Source: CAVVDT01 sp964568825 | GTDB taxonomy: Bacteria > Pseudomonadota > Alphaproteobacteria > Rhizobiales > Aestuariivirgaceae | Assembly: GCA_964568825.1 (NCBI GenBank) | Contig: CAZMSA010000010.1 | Location: forward strand, 1 to 37,756 | Reading direction: 5' to 3' | Length of the DNA: 37,756 nt | Shown here: in pieces, positions 1 to 8,396 of the stretch | Layout of the letters: each line of letters starts with the position of its first letter | How positions within the stretch are numbered: position 1 is the stretch's first letter | Made by a program: the position numbers and the translations under genes | The notes under the pieces: model-generated | The model's database searches: none | The model's input: only the letters and a program-made list of their open reading frames with translations | Told to the model about the DNA's origin: nothing

Positions 1-109
1 CCTTGTTCAGGGGAACATGCGGCAGCCGCATGAAGGTGGCGATGCCGGCAAAGCGTGGCACCTCGAGGCCCGACAGCGGTTGGTTGAAGCGGGGCGTTTG
101 ATCCGGCAT
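1..109 (-). CDS. speB: Agmatinase-like ureohydrolase, N-terminal fragment (cut by window edge)
   Basis: Only the first 36 codons are in the window; the gene reads leftward off the edge. The start is ATG at 109, with GGAG about 8 bases upstream on the minus strand. The translated start contains FNQPLSGLEVPRF followed by GIATFMRLP, the typical N-terminal signature of bacterial agmatinases (agmatine to putrescine plus urea) in the arginase/ureohydrolase superfamily. The catalytic manganese-binding motifs lie outside the window, so guanidinobutyrase or another ureohydrolase cannot be excluded. It is divergent from the macrodomain gene, with about 97 bp between the two start codons. Confidence 0.65.
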   Translation of the reverse strand, partial: MPDQTPRFNQPLSGLEVPRFAGIATFMRLPHVPLNK

Positions 110-206
110 TGTTGGTTCTCCGTTGCGTTGTTGCGCGATGATAGAACACTTTTGCCGGGGCGCGTTAGCCCCGCAGGCGGTGAGGTCTTTTAGTGGTTGG
201 CGTCCC

Positions 207-719
207 ATGAGCACCCTCGAAGTGATGACCGGCGACATTACGCGGCTGGCGGTGGATGCCATCGTCAACGCCGCCAACTCATCGCTGCTCGGCGGCGGCG
301 GCGTCGATGGCGCCATCCACCGCGCCGCTGGTCCCGAACTGCTGGCCGAATGTCGCGCGCTCGGCGGCTGCCCGACCGGCGAGGCGCGCATCACCGCCGG
401 CTACCGCTTGCAGGCAGCCCATGTCATTCATACCGTCGGCCCGGTGTGGCGCGGCGGCGCATCGGGCGAGGACGCAGCGCTGGCGTCGTGCTATCGCGCC
501 AGCCTCGATGTGGCTCGTGCGCACCACCTCATGTCCATTGCCTTTCCCGCCATCTCCACCGGCGTCTACGGCTTTCCCCGAGAGCGCGCCGCCGCCATAG
601 CCGTCGCCACGGTTCGGGCAACCCTGGCAAATGCCGAGGGACCCAGCCGCGTCATCTTCTGCTGCTTCGACGATGCAACCGCCCGCCTCTACCGTGAAGC
701 CATCGAGGCCACCCCATGA
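207..719 (+). CDS. Macrodomain protein, O-acetyl-ADP-ribose deacetylase type (YmdB-like)
   Basis: This is a 170-residue single-domain macrodomain. The ADP-ribose pocket is clear: GDITRLAVDAIVNAANSSL, then LLGGGGVDGAIH (catalytic Asn/Asp region) near residues 20-40, then the phosphate loop PAISTGVYGFP around residue 115-125. Family members of this subclass hydrolyse O-acetyl-ADP-ribose and mono-ADP-ribosyl-glutamate/aspartate. An in-frame ATG 84 bp upstream (123) would add a Cys/Arg-rich stretch not seen in the family, so ATG 207 is preferred. Its stop overlaps the start of the acyl-CoA synthetase gene (ATGA at 716-719), so the two are probably translationally coupled. Substrate in this organism is not determined. 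Confidence 0.88.
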   Translation: MSTLEVMTGDITRLAVDAIVNAANSSLLGGGGVDGAIHRAAGPELLAECRALGGCPTGEARITAGYRLQAAHVIHTVGPVWRGGASGEDAALASCYRASLDVARAHHLMSIAFPAISTGVYGFPRERAAAIAVATVRATLANAEGPSRVIFCCFDDATARLYREAIEATP

Positions 720-2260
720 ACATCGCCAACTGGCTCACCCGCGCTGCCCGTGAATTTCCCGATTCTCCCGCCCTCGGATTGGGTGCGGCGACGGTCGCCG
801 ATTACCGCACCCTCGGGGCCCGCGCCGCCCGCCTTGCCGGCGCCTTGACCACAAGGCTCGGCCTTCAGCCCGGCGACCGCGTCGCCCTCGTCATGGCCAA
901 TGTGCCGGCCTACGTGGAGATCCTCTTCGCCATCTGGCATGCGGGCCTTGCCGCCGTGCCGGTCAACGCCAAGCTGCACGCCGAGGAGATCGCCTTCATC
1001 CTCGAGAACGCCGGCGCCCGCGTCTGCTTCGTCACGCCCGATACCGCTGCAACCGTCAACACCGCCGCCGCCGGCCGCGCCCCCACCCTCATCGAGGTCG
1101 GCACTCCCGACTTCGCGGCCCTGTTTGCCGGCGAACCCGAACCGATGGCCGAAGCGGCGCCGGACGCGCTCGCCTGGCTGTTCTATACCTCCGGCACCAC
1201 CGGCCGACCCAAGGGCGCCATGCTCACCCATCGCAACCTCATGGCCGCAAGCCTCAACTACTTCGCCGACTTCGACCGCGTGATGCCGGGCGATGCGATC
1301 CTCCATGCCGCCCCCTTGAGCCACGGCTCCGGCCTGTGGATGCTGCCGCACGTGCTGGGCGCCGCCTGCAATGTGTGCCCCGAGGGCAAGGGCTTCGATG
1401 CCGCCGAGATCTTCGCCCTCATCCCCCGTCTGCCGCGCCTGTCGATGTTTGCAGCTCCCACCATGGTGCGCCGCCTCACCATCCATTCCGGCGATGCCGA
1501 CCTCGCCAACCTGAAGCTCATCACCTATGGCGGCGCCCCCATGTACGTGGCCGATTGCGTGGCGGCGCTGGTTCGCTTCGGCCCGCGTCTTTCCCAGCTC
1601 TACGGTCAGGGCGAGTGCCCCATGACCATCACCCACCTGTCACGCGAAACCATCGCCGAGCGCGACCATCCGCAATGGCTCTACCGGCTCGGCACCGCAG
1701 GCGTTGCCGACAGCTGCATGGAGGTGGCCATCACAGACGAGGCCGGTGGCTTACTGCCGCCCGGTGAGACCGGTGAGATCGTCTGCCGTGGCGATCCCGT
1801 CATGGCCGGCTACTGGCGCGCGCCCGAAGCCACCGCCGCCAGCTTGCAGGACGGCTGGCTGCGCACCGGCGATATCGGTCATCTCGATGAAGCCGGGTAC
1901 CTCACCCTCACCGACCGCTCCAAGGACCTGATCATCTCCGGCGGCTCCAACGTCTATCCGCGCGAAATCGAAGAGGTGCTGCTCTCAGCCGATGGCGTGG
2001 CTGAGGTCTCGGTCATCGGGCGCCCCGATCCCGATTGGGGCGAGGCGGTGGTGGCCTGGGTGGTGGCGAGCCCGGGCGCCCGCCTGGATCGGGCCCGGCT
2101 CGATGCCCGTTGCCTCAGCCATATCGCCCGCTTCAAGCGCCCCAAGCTCTATCGCTTCGTCGCCGAACTGCCCAAAAACAACTACGGCAAGGTGCTCAAG
2201 ACCGAGTTGCGGAAGCGCGAAGCAACGCTTTCCGATCGTGACGAGGAAATCGGCGGTTGA
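716..2260 (+). CDS. Class I adenylate-forming acyl-CoA synthetase (AMP-binding family)
   Basis: The protein has 514 residues, normal for an acyl-CoA ligase. The P-loop-like motif YTSGTTGRPKG lies at about residues 157-167 and the aromatic/A5 motif YGQGECP at about 300. The hinge region is GWLRTGDIGHLDEAGYLTLTDR followed by KDLIISGGSNVYPREIE, and the C-terminal catalytic lysine is in NNYGKVLK at about residue 490. The enzyme would activate a carboxylate with ATP and CoA, releasing AMP and PPi. The acid cannot be named from sequence; it groups by eye with medium/long-chain and aryl acid ligases rather than with acetyl-CoA synthetase. There is no signal peptide, so it is cytosolic. The 4-base overlap with the macrodomain gene suggests coexpression. 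Confidence 0.88.
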   Translation: MNIANWLTRAAREFPDSPALGLGAATVADYRTLGARAARLAGALTTRLGLQPGDRVALVMANVPAYVEILFAIWHAGLAAVPVNAKLHAEEIAFILENAGARVCFVTPDTAATVNTAAAGRAPTLIEVGTPDFAALFAGEPEPMAEAAPDALAWLFYTSGTTGRPKGAMLTHRNLMAASLNYFADFDRVMPGDAILHAAPLSHGSGLWMLPHVLGAACNVCPEGKGFDAAEIFALIPRLPRLSMFAAPTMVRRLTIHSGDADLANLKLITYGGAPMYVADCVAALVRFGPRLSQLYGQGECPMTITHLSRETIAERDHPQWLYRLGTAGVADSCMEVAITDEAGGLLPPGETGEIVCRGDPVMAGYWRAPEATAASLQDGWLRTGDIGHLDEAGYLTLTDRSKDLIISGGSNVYPREIEEVLLSADGVAEVSVIGRPDPDWGEAVVAWVVASPGARLDRARLDARCLSHIARFKRPKLYRFVAELPKNNYGKVLKTELRKREATLSDRDEEIGG

Positions 2261-2405
2261 GGCCCGAGATGGGTCTTGGAGTGGCAGGCATCCCACGCTA
2301 TATGCATGCGCACGCTCATGCCGTCATAAATAGCGCATGAGGCTGCCTTTGCATCGAAACAAGGCTGTAGTTCCGGGACCGCCGTCCCAAGTTTGGTCAT
2401 CTTGC

Positions 2406-2422
2406 TAGGCTAGGTCAGCCTA
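2406..2422. promoter_or_regulatory. Inverted repeat upstream of opgGH
   Basis: A perfect 6-bp inverted repeat, TAGGCT-N5-AGCCTA, lies in the 210-bp gap before opgG, 48 bp upstream of its ATG. It could be an operator or a small hairpin in the leader. No family-specific assignment is possible. The rest of the gap (2261-2470) shows no gene. Confidence 0.25.
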
Positions 2423-2470
2423 TCGAGGGGTGGAACAGATCAGCCGGAGGCTACCGGCACAAGTGGAGCC

Positions 2471-4012
2471 ATGCACGCAACGCGTCGACATTTCCTGCGC
2501 ACCCTCGCGGGTGCCTCATTTTCTGCGTTGCCTTCCATGGGCCATGTCGGCGCCGTGCTGGCTGCCGCACCTGACCTGTTTTCCACCCCCGCCCCGTTTT
2601 CGGAGAACTTCGTCGTTGAGCAGGCCCGCGCGCTGGCCCGGCAGCCTTACAAGGACCCGAAAATCGTCTTTCCGCCCGGACTGGCCAATCTGACCTACGA
2701 CCAGTACCGCGATATCCGCTTCAACCCCGATCAGGCCTTTTGGAGCGATGGGAAATCTCCCTTCCGTTTCGACGTTCTGCACTCAGGTTTCTATTACAAG
2801 CAACCTGTGGACATTTACGTGGTCGAGGCCAACCAGCAGCGCAAGATCAACTATCGACCCGAACTGTTCACGTTCGGCCCGTCGGTGACGCCCCCGGCCG
2901 AAGACGCCGACCTGCACTTTTCCGGTTTGCGCCTGCGTCATCCCATCAACAATCCCGGCGTATGGGACGAGTTCTGTGTATTCCAGGGCGCCAGCTACTT
3001 CCGCGCCGTGGCCAAGGGCCAGCTCTACGGCTTGTCGGCGCGCGGGCTGACCATCGACACCGCCCAGCCCGGTGGCGAGGAGTTTCCGCGTTTCCGGTCC
3101 TTCTGGGTAACCCGTCCGGCGCCCGATGCCAGCGCTGTCGTGGTCGAGGCCCTCCTGGATTCAAAGCGCATCGCCGGTGCCTACCGCTTCACCATCCGCG
3201 CCGGCGATGTCACCCGCATCGATGTCGAGATGACGCTGTTTCCGCGCGCTGATCTCAACCATGTGGGCATAGCACCGCTCACCTCCATGTTCCTCTTCGA
3301 TGCCACCAATCACAACCGCTTCGACGACTTCCGTCCCGCCGTGCACGACAGCAATGGTCTGCTGATGCTCACCGGGCGCGGCGAGTGGCTGTGGCGGCCG
3401 CTTGCCAATCCGCGCGAGTTGCAGGTGAGTGCCTTTGTCGATCAGGCTCCGCTCGGCTTCGGATTGATGCAGCGCCCGCGCACCTTTGCCGGCTACAACG
3501 ACCTGGAGGCGAATTACCAGCGGCGCCCATCGGTATGGGTCGAGCCGGTGGGCGACTGGGGTGCCGGCAATGTCGAACTCGTCGAGATCCCGTCGAATCG
3601 CGAGATTAACGACAATATCGTGGCCTACTGGCATCCGGCCCGCGTGCTGGCAGCCAACAGCTCCTATTCCATGACCTACCGCCTGCATTGGTGCAATGAC
3701 TGGCCGCTGCCAGGTGTCACCGCGCCGGCCGATGTCTTGGCCACCGCCTCGGGCCTCAACTTCAAGCAGGACAAGCGTCTCTTCGTCATCGATTTCACCG
3801 GCGGTGATCTCAGCGGCAACATCACCGGGCAGGCCGTCGCCAGCACCGGCGAGATTTCCAATATCGTCGCCACGCCGAATCCCTTCACCAAGGGGATCCG
3901 CCTCAGCTTCGAGCTCGATCCCAAGAGTGCCCCTCTAGTCGAGCTGCGCGCGTCATTGCAGCGCGACGACAAGTCCGTTTCCGAAACATGGCTCTATCGA
4001 TGGACAGCCTGA
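2471..4012 (+). CDS. opgG: Periplasmic glucan biosynthesis protein OpgG/OpgD (MdoG family)
   Basis: This 513-residue protein of the MdoG family acts in the periplasm in synthesis and branching of osmoregulated periplasmic glucans. The N-terminus carries a twin-arginine signal (TRRHFLRT at residues 4-11, hydrophobic stretch, AAA cleavage region around 33), which in E. coli is typical of OpgD rather than the Sec-dependent OpgG; its position directly before opgH favours the OpgG role. Family-typical stretches include FDVLHSGFYYKQPVDIYVVE and TSMFLFDATNHNRFDDFRP followed by VHDSNGLLML. The ATG at 2471 follows GTGGAGCC closely. The 3' end overlaps opgH by 25 bases in another frame, so translation is probably coupled. 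Confidence 0.92.
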   Translation: MHATRRHFLRTLAGASFSALPSMGHVGAVLAAAPDLFSTPAPFSENFVVEQARALARQPYKDPKIVFPPGLANLTYDQYRDIRFNPDQAFWSDGKSPFRFDVLHSGFYYKQPVDIYVVEANQQRKINYRPELFTFGPSVTPPAEDADLHFSGLRLRHPINNPGVWDEFCVFQGASYFRAVAKGQLYGLSARGLTIDTAQPGGEEFPRFRSFWVTRPAPDASAVVVEALLDSKRIAGAYRFTIRAGDVTRIDVEMTLFPRADLNHVGIAPLTSMFLFDATNHNRFDDFRPAVHDSNGLLMLTGRGEWLWRPLANPRELQVSAFVDQAPLGFGLMQRPRTFAGYNDLEANYQRRPSVWVEPVGDWGAGNVELVEIPSNREINDNIVAYWHPARVLAANSSYSMTYRLHWCNDWPLPGVTAPADVLATASGLNFKQDKRLFVIDFTGGDLSGNITGQAVASTGEISNIVATPNPFTKGIRLSFELDPKSAPLVELRASLQRDDKSVSETWLYRWTA

Positions 4013-5889
4013 TCGCCAGACCGACTGTCGAGCACCATAGCGCACCGACAGACAATGCCCCGCTGATGCCGGCGGAAGCTCATCTTGCCATGCCGGCCCA
4101 GTCGCTCACCCGCCGGGTTTTCACCCCGACGAGGCCGGCGCCTGGCCCCGATATCTCGACGCTGATGGCCCGCTTGTTCGTTTTCGGCCTGACCATCGTG
4201 CTGACCGCTTTCGGTACAAAGGAGATCATCGCGGTGGTGAGCCCGGCCGGCGTCACCTGGCTGCAGGTGGTGTTCGCCGTGCTGTTCGCGGTCACCTTCG
4301 CCTGGATCGCCTTCCCTGCCGCCAGTGCCACACTCGGCTTCTGGTGCCTCGCAAAGCAAAGGGCGGCTAACACTTCCGCGGTCCCTCATGGCCCACTCGG
4401 CCGCAATGCCCTCGTCATGCCGATCTACAACGAGAATCCCAAGGCGGTGTTTGCCGCGCTCGAGGCCATGGCCGGCGACCTCGTCTCCAGCCGCCTCGGC
4501 TCAGCCTTCGACGTCGTCATTCTCAGCGATACCCGCGACCACGCCATTGCGGAAGCAGAAATGGGCGCTGCTCAGCGTCTGTGCACGAGCATGGCGGGCA
4601 GGATAGCCGTCTACTACCGGCGGCGCGCCGACAACCGCCACCGCAAGGCGGGCAACATCGCCGACTTTGTCGCCCGCTGGGGCGGCCGCTACGACCATAT
4701 GGTGGTGCTCGATGCTGACAGCACCATATCCGCTGCGACGCTGGCGCATCTCGCCCGCACGATGGCCGCCGATCGCTCTGCCGGCATCATCCAGACCCTG
4801 CCGGCGCTGGCCGGACGCATGTCGCTGTTTGCCCGCATGCAACAGTTCGCCGGCCGCGCCTACGGGCCGGTGGTCGCTGCCGGCATCGCCGCATGGCACG
4901 GCCGTGACGGCAATTACTGGGGCCACAACGCCATCATCCGGGTACGCGCTTTCGCCGCTACCGCCGGCCTGCCGGAACTGCCGGGCCGCAAGCCCTTCGG
5001 CGGTCACATCCTCAGCCATGATTTTGTCGAAGCCGCCCTCATGCGCCGCGCCGGCTGGGCGGTCTACATGCTTCCCGATCTCGAAGGTTCGTTCGAGCAG
5101 AGTCCACCCAACCTCATTGATCTTGCGGCCCGCGACCGTCGTTGGGCGCAAGGCAACCTGCAGCACATGAAGGTCATCTCGGCCGGCGGCCTGCACTGGA
5201 TGAGCCGCCTGCATCTGCTGCAGGGGATCATGTCCTATCTCGCCTCGCCCCTGTGGCTCGCCCTCATCCTCATCGGTCTCGGTCTGTCGCTGCAGGCTCA
5301 CTTCATCGTTCCCGACTACTTTCCAAACGGCCTTGCGCTGTTTCCCACCTGGCCCATCTTCGATCCGGCCCGGGCGCTTTGGTTGTTCGGCTTCACCATG
5401 GCGGTGCTGCTCCTTCCCAAGTTTCTCGGCTCTGCCCTGCTCCTCACCGACCGCCATCGGCGTTGCGACTTCGGCGGTGGTGTGGCGCTGGTGTCAAGCC
5501 TTGTCACCGAGATCGTCCTGTCCTCGCTTATCGCGCCGGTGATGATGCTGGTGCAGACGAATGCCGTGGCCTCGATCCTCGTGGGTCGCGACTCGGGCTG
5601 GGCGACACAGAACCGCGACGACGGCAGCCTGACGTTCGACAGTGCCCTTGATTACCACGCCAGGCACCTGATTTTCGGCTTGCTGCTGGTCGCTGCTAGT
5701 GCCGCGGTCTCGGTGTCGACCGCCCTGTGGATGGCGCCGTTGGCGGCAGGCCTCGCCCTCGCTCCGGCCCTGACCTGGCTTACCGCCTCACCGCAAGTCG
5801 GGCGCTTTGCGCTCCGGATTGGGCTCTTCGCCATCCCCGAAGAGCAGCCCGAAAATAACGCAACGCCCGTCCACCAGGCATCACGTTGA
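3988..5889 (+). CDS. opgH: Glucans biosynthesis glucosyltransferase OpgH (MdoH)
   Basis: This 633-residue inner-membrane GT2 family enzyme polymerises the beta-glucan backbone from UDP-glucose on the cytoplasmic side and passes it to the periplasm. Two membrane segments (about residues 60-85 and 90-115) precede the cytoplasmic catalytic domain. The catalytic Asp motif VVLDADS is at about 240-246, the acceptor Asp region HDFVEAALMRRAGW at about 345, and the QxxRW-type motif appears as RDRRWAQGN at about 382-390. At least four more membrane segments follow. It is shorter than E. coli OpgH (about 847 residues), lacking the long cytoplasmic N-terminal region, as is usual outside gammaproteobacteria. 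It overlaps the opgG stop, and the ribosome-binding site is weak. Confidence 0.93.
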   Translation: MALSMDSLIARPTVEHHSAPTDNAPLMPAEAHLAMPAQSLTRRVFTPTRPAPGPDISTLMARLFVFGLTIVLTAFGTKEIIAVVSPAGVTWLQVVFAVLFAVTFAWIAFPAASATLGFWCLAKQRAANTSAVPHGPLGRNALVMPIYNENPKAVFAALEAMAGDLVSSRLGSAFDVVILSDTRDHAIAEAEMGAAQRLCTSMAGRIAVYYRRRADNRHRKAGNIADFVARWGGRYDHMVVLDADSTISAATLAHLARTMAADRSAGIIQTLPALAGRMSLFARMQQFAGRAYGPVVAAGIAAWHGRDGNYWGHNAIIRVRAFAATAGLPELPGRKPFGGHILSHDFVEAALMRRAGWAVYMLPDLEGSFEQSPPNLIDLAARDRRWAQGNLQHMKVISAGGLHWMSRLHLLQGIMSYLASPLWLALILIGLGLSLQAHFIVPDYFPNGLALFPTWPIFDPARALWLFGFTMAVLLLPKFLGSALLLTDRHRRCDFGGGVALVSSLVTEIVLSSLIAPVMMLVQTNAVASILVGRDSGWATQNRDDGSLTFDSALDYHARHLIFGLLLVAASAAVSVSTALWMAPLAAGLALAPALTWLTASPQVGRFALRIGLFAIPEEQPENNATPVHQASR

Positions 5890-5909
5890 TCCTGGCGCGT
5901 TCCCTCAGG

Positions 5910-5923
5910 TTGACCGAGATCAA
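5910..5923. promoter_or_regulatory. FNR/FixK-type operator (TTGAC-N4-ATCAA)
   Basis: The palindromic site TTGACCGAGATCAA lies in the gap between opgH and the universal stress gene and matches the FNR/FixK/CRP-superfamily consensus TTGAT-N4-ATCAA in 9 of 10 arm positions. Its centre is about 105 bp upstream of the usp start codon. A possible -10-like TACTAT/TATAGG follows at about 5936-5944. Low-oxygen control of universal stress genes by FixK/FnrL is well known in alphaproteobacteria, so control of usp and the following gene is the likely role. Confidence 0.6.
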
Positions 5924-6021
5924 GGCGTTGCCACGTACTATAGGGAATTGATTGGCCATCGCGGTGCCTTTACTTTGCGTCAATGAACGGGCTCCCCATC
6001 ACTCAAGAGAGGTCTACCCCC

Positions 6022-6864
6022 ATGCCTTGCAAGACAATTGTTGTCTGCCTCAACGAGACCGATCGCGCCGATACGCTGATCGCGGTTGCCAGCGGTCTGG
6101 CGGCGCGCTGCGAGGCCCATGTCATCGGCCTCTACGTCATCCCGGCCATGCAGGTTTATCCGGCGGTCGGCATGTACATGACAGCCGAGGTATTTGAGGG
6201 ACACCGCAAGTACTTCCAGGAACGCGCCGACGGCGTCGCCGCCAAGTTCAAAGAAGCCATGCGCCGCGAAGGACTGTCATCGGAATGGCGGCATGTCGAA
6301 TCGACCTCTCCGCTCATCGCCGACATAGTCATCGAGCACGGATTGGCAGCGGATCTTGTCGTCATCAGCCAGACCAACAAGGACTCCGAAGACGGCGTTG
6401 AACTCGACTTCGCCGAGCGGGTCGTGATGGAGGCCGGCAGGCCGGTCCTCATCGTTCCGCTCTACGGCAATTTCTCCAACATCGGCACTTGCGTCCTGGC
6501 AGGCTGGAACTCTACCCGCGAAAGCGCCCGCGCCATCTTTGATGCAGTGCCGCTGATGCAGGCCGCCAAGAAGGTCTATGTCTGTTGGGTCGATCCTAGC
6601 AAGAACGAGGCTTCCGCCGGCCAGCTTCCGGGCGCCGAGGTCGCTGCCACGTTGTCGCGTCACGGCATCAAGGCGACGGTGGAGCCGCTGCCCACCAGCG
6701 GATTGATGGCGGGCGAGGCGCTCATTTCCCATGCCGCCGACATTGGTGCCGACCTTTTGGTGATGGGTGCCTACGGCCATACCCGCATGCGCGAGTTCGT
6801 GTTCGGCGGTGCCACCCAATATGTGCTGCAATCGATGACCCTCCCGGTCCTTCTGTCACATTGA
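6022..6864 (+). CDS. Universal stress protein with two tandem UspA domains
   Basis: The 280-residue protein consists of two Usp folds in tandem. Domain 1 begins MPCKTIVVCLNETDRADTL. Domain 2 starts near residue 145 and ends with the ATP-binding signature LVMGAYGHTRMREFVFGGAT and VLQSMTLPVLLSH. It probably acts in the cytosol as a nucleotide-binding stress or low-oxygen survival factor. ATG 6022 is chosen because AGAGAGG lies upstream at a workable distance and the family begins at this point; an upstream in-frame ATG (5983) adds 13 unrelated residues. An FNR/FixK-like box lies upstream. The next gene starts 8 bases after the stop. Confidence 0.9.
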   Translation: MPCKTIVVCLNETDRADTLIAVASGLAARCEAHVIGLYVIPAMQVYPAVGMYMTAEVFEGHRKYFQERADGVAAKFKEAMRREGLSSEWRHVESTSPLIADIVIEHGLAADLVVISQTNKDSEDGVELDFAERVVMEAGRPVLIVPLYGNFSNIGTCVLAGWNSTRESARAIFDAVPLMQAAKKVYVCWVDPSKNEASAGQLPGAEVAATLSRHGIKATVEPLPTSGLMAGEALISHAADIGADLLVMGAYGHTRMREFVFGGATQYVLQSMTLPVLLSH

Positions 6865-6872
6865 GGGGGGTC

Positions 6873-7247
6873 ATGGCGCTCAAACGCATCAGGCTCGAAC
6901 TGGCACGCGACCCGGATTTCCCCGCGGGCAGTCCCGAGCACGGTTATGCCTTTACCGCCCCGCTCGGTGACGACGGGCATATTGATGCCACCGCCTGGAA
7001 GGCGAACCGCGATCTTTGCCGGGTACGTCGCTTCTGGGGCGACGAGCCCGAGCAACTAGGCCATCTGGTGAGGAAACCGGGCGGCTCGTGGGCCTTTCAC
7101 TACGACATCGGTGGCGCCGAGGATGATGACGAGGCCGGCTACCGTTTCGGCGATCACCCCTTCAGGCTCGGCGAATATGTCTCCATCCGCGACGAGGACG
7201 ACCGCCTCAGGACCTTCCATGTGACGGCTATCCGCGACGCCGGCTAA
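6873..7247 (+). CDS. Conserved hypothetical protein (about 124 residues)
   Basis: This is a small acidic soluble protein beginning MALKRIRLELARDPDFPAG. It contains HGYAFTAPLGDDGHID, a FWGDEP segment, GGSWAFHYDI, and FRLGEYVSIRDEDD near the end. I recognise no catalytic motif; function is unknown. There is no signal peptide or membrane segment. ATG 6873 is preceded by GAGGGGGG, and a TTG 12 bases upstream is a weaker alternative. It lies 8 bases after the usp stop and so probably shares the FNR/FixK-controlled transcript. Its 3' end overlaps the convergent glycosyltransferase gene by 20 bases. Confidence 0.7.
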   Translation: MALKRIRLELARDPDFPAGSPEHGYAFTAPLGDDGHIDATAWKANRDLCRVRRFWGDEPEQLGHLVRKPGGSWAFHYDIGGAEDDDEAGYRFGDHPFRLGEYVSIRDEDDRLRTFHVTAIRDAG

Positions 7248-8274
7248 GTTGGCGGTAAAGGGCGAGGTATTTGGCCACCATCACCTCGCGTGAAAAGCGC
7301 TCCCGCGCCTCTAAGCGGCAGGCCTCAGATACGATCTCATGGGCGCGAGAGAGTGCCGCCGCCATTTCCGCCACCGAATCGACCAGCCAGCCAGTGCGAG
7401 CGTGGTCGACCATATTCACCAGTTCACCAGCAGGAAAGGCGATGACCGGTGTGCCGGTGGCCATGGCCTCCATGGCGACCAGCGAACCGGCCTCGGGAGT
7501 GAGCGACGGCATCAGCACACAGCGTGCGGCGGCCAGGAAGCGGCACTTGCGGGCCAGCCCGAGCGGCCCGATAAAGCGCCGCCGGGCATCGAGACGCGGG
7601 ACGATCTCGCATTCGAAGTAACGTTGCGCCTCATCGCCTGGAAAGACCTCACCGGCAATGAGCAGCGGCATGTCCGCCATGCGGGCAGCATCCAGTGCCA
7701 GATGCACGCCCTTTTCCGGTGAGATGCGGCCAAGAAACAACGCAAAGCCGCGCCGGGCGTGGCGGCCGGCAAAAGCCTCGATCGCAATCCCGTTGGGCAC
7801 CGCATCAAGCATCACCGGGCTTGGCGCAAAGGTCTCGCGCTGCGATGCCGAAACGCAAACGAACCACAGACCGGGCCGCGGCGAACAGATTTCACCCGGC
7901 GGATACCGGTCGGCCGGCATGTGGAGGCTCACCAGCACCGGAATGCCGGGCGGCGGCAGATAACACTGGAACTCCACACCATGAATATGCACGACGTCAA
8001 TCGGCTGGCGGGCGCAGATGCCGGCAACGGCGGAGCGGTGTGCCTCCCACACCGCAGAGTTCCCGGTTCCGCCGGCTAGCGTGGCCGGCGGGGTGGCAAC
8101 CAGGGTGCCGGTGACACGTGAGCCAGCGCGGGCAACCACAATGGAGCGGTGACCACGGCTTGCAAGTGCCTCATCGAGATAATGCACTACCTGTTCGGCG
8201 CCACCCACGGCATCGGCACTGACTGCCACGAACGGCGAAGCGACATTGAGGACGGTCAGGGCTTGCATGGTCAT
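7228..8274 (-). CDS. Glycosyltransferase family 4 (GT-B fold)
   Basis: The 348-residue protein has the two-domain GT-B architecture. The N-terminal acceptor domain contains GGAEQVVHYLDEALASRGHR. The C-terminal nucleotide-sugar domain contains LFLGRISPEKGVHLALDAAR (about 195-215), then the E-x7-E type motif in TPEAGSLVAMEAMATGTPVI (about 275-295). It would transfer a sugar from an NDP-sugar to an unknown acceptor such as a polysaccharide or small molecule. No other polysaccharide genes are adjacent apart from opgGH 1.3 kb away. Start is ATG 8274 or the ATG two codons later; neither has a strong ribosome-binding site. Confidence 0.85.
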   Translation of the reverse strand: MTMQALTVLNVASPFVAVSADAVGGAEQVVHYLDEALASRGHRSIVVARAGSRVTGTLVATPPATLAGGTGNSAVWEAHRSAVAGICARQPIDVVHIHGVEFQCYLPPPGIPVLVSLHMPADRYPPGEICSPRPGLWFVCVSASQRETFAPSPVMLDAVPNGIAIEAFAGRHARRGFALFLGRISPEKGVHLALDAARMADMPLLIAGEVFPGDEAQRYFECEIVPRLDARRRFIGPLGLARKCRFLAAARCVLMPSLTPEAGSLVAMEAMATGTPVIAFPAGELVNMVDHARTGWLVDSVAEMAAALSRAHEIVSEACRLEARERFSREVMVAKYLALYRQLSRRRG

Positions 8275-8396
8275 GGGCCATCGGACTTCGAGGCAATCAG
8301 GTGCCGCAGGCTATGGGATTGCGGCATTTGAAGCTAGGCTGTGAGTGGGCCGCGGCTCGGCAGACCAGCGCCGTGGTTCTTTAGGGAGGCTTCGGC

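Noticed and set aside
689..1636. Long minus-strand open frame (315 codons)
   Set aside because: It is the antisense shadow of the acyl-CoA synthetase; its translation is Gly/His/Glu-rich low complexity and the plus-strand protein has all family motifs.
4501..5457. Minus-strand open frame of 318 codons inside opgH
   Set aside because: The composition is unlike a protein, and the opposite strand carries a clear GT2 glucosyltransferase.
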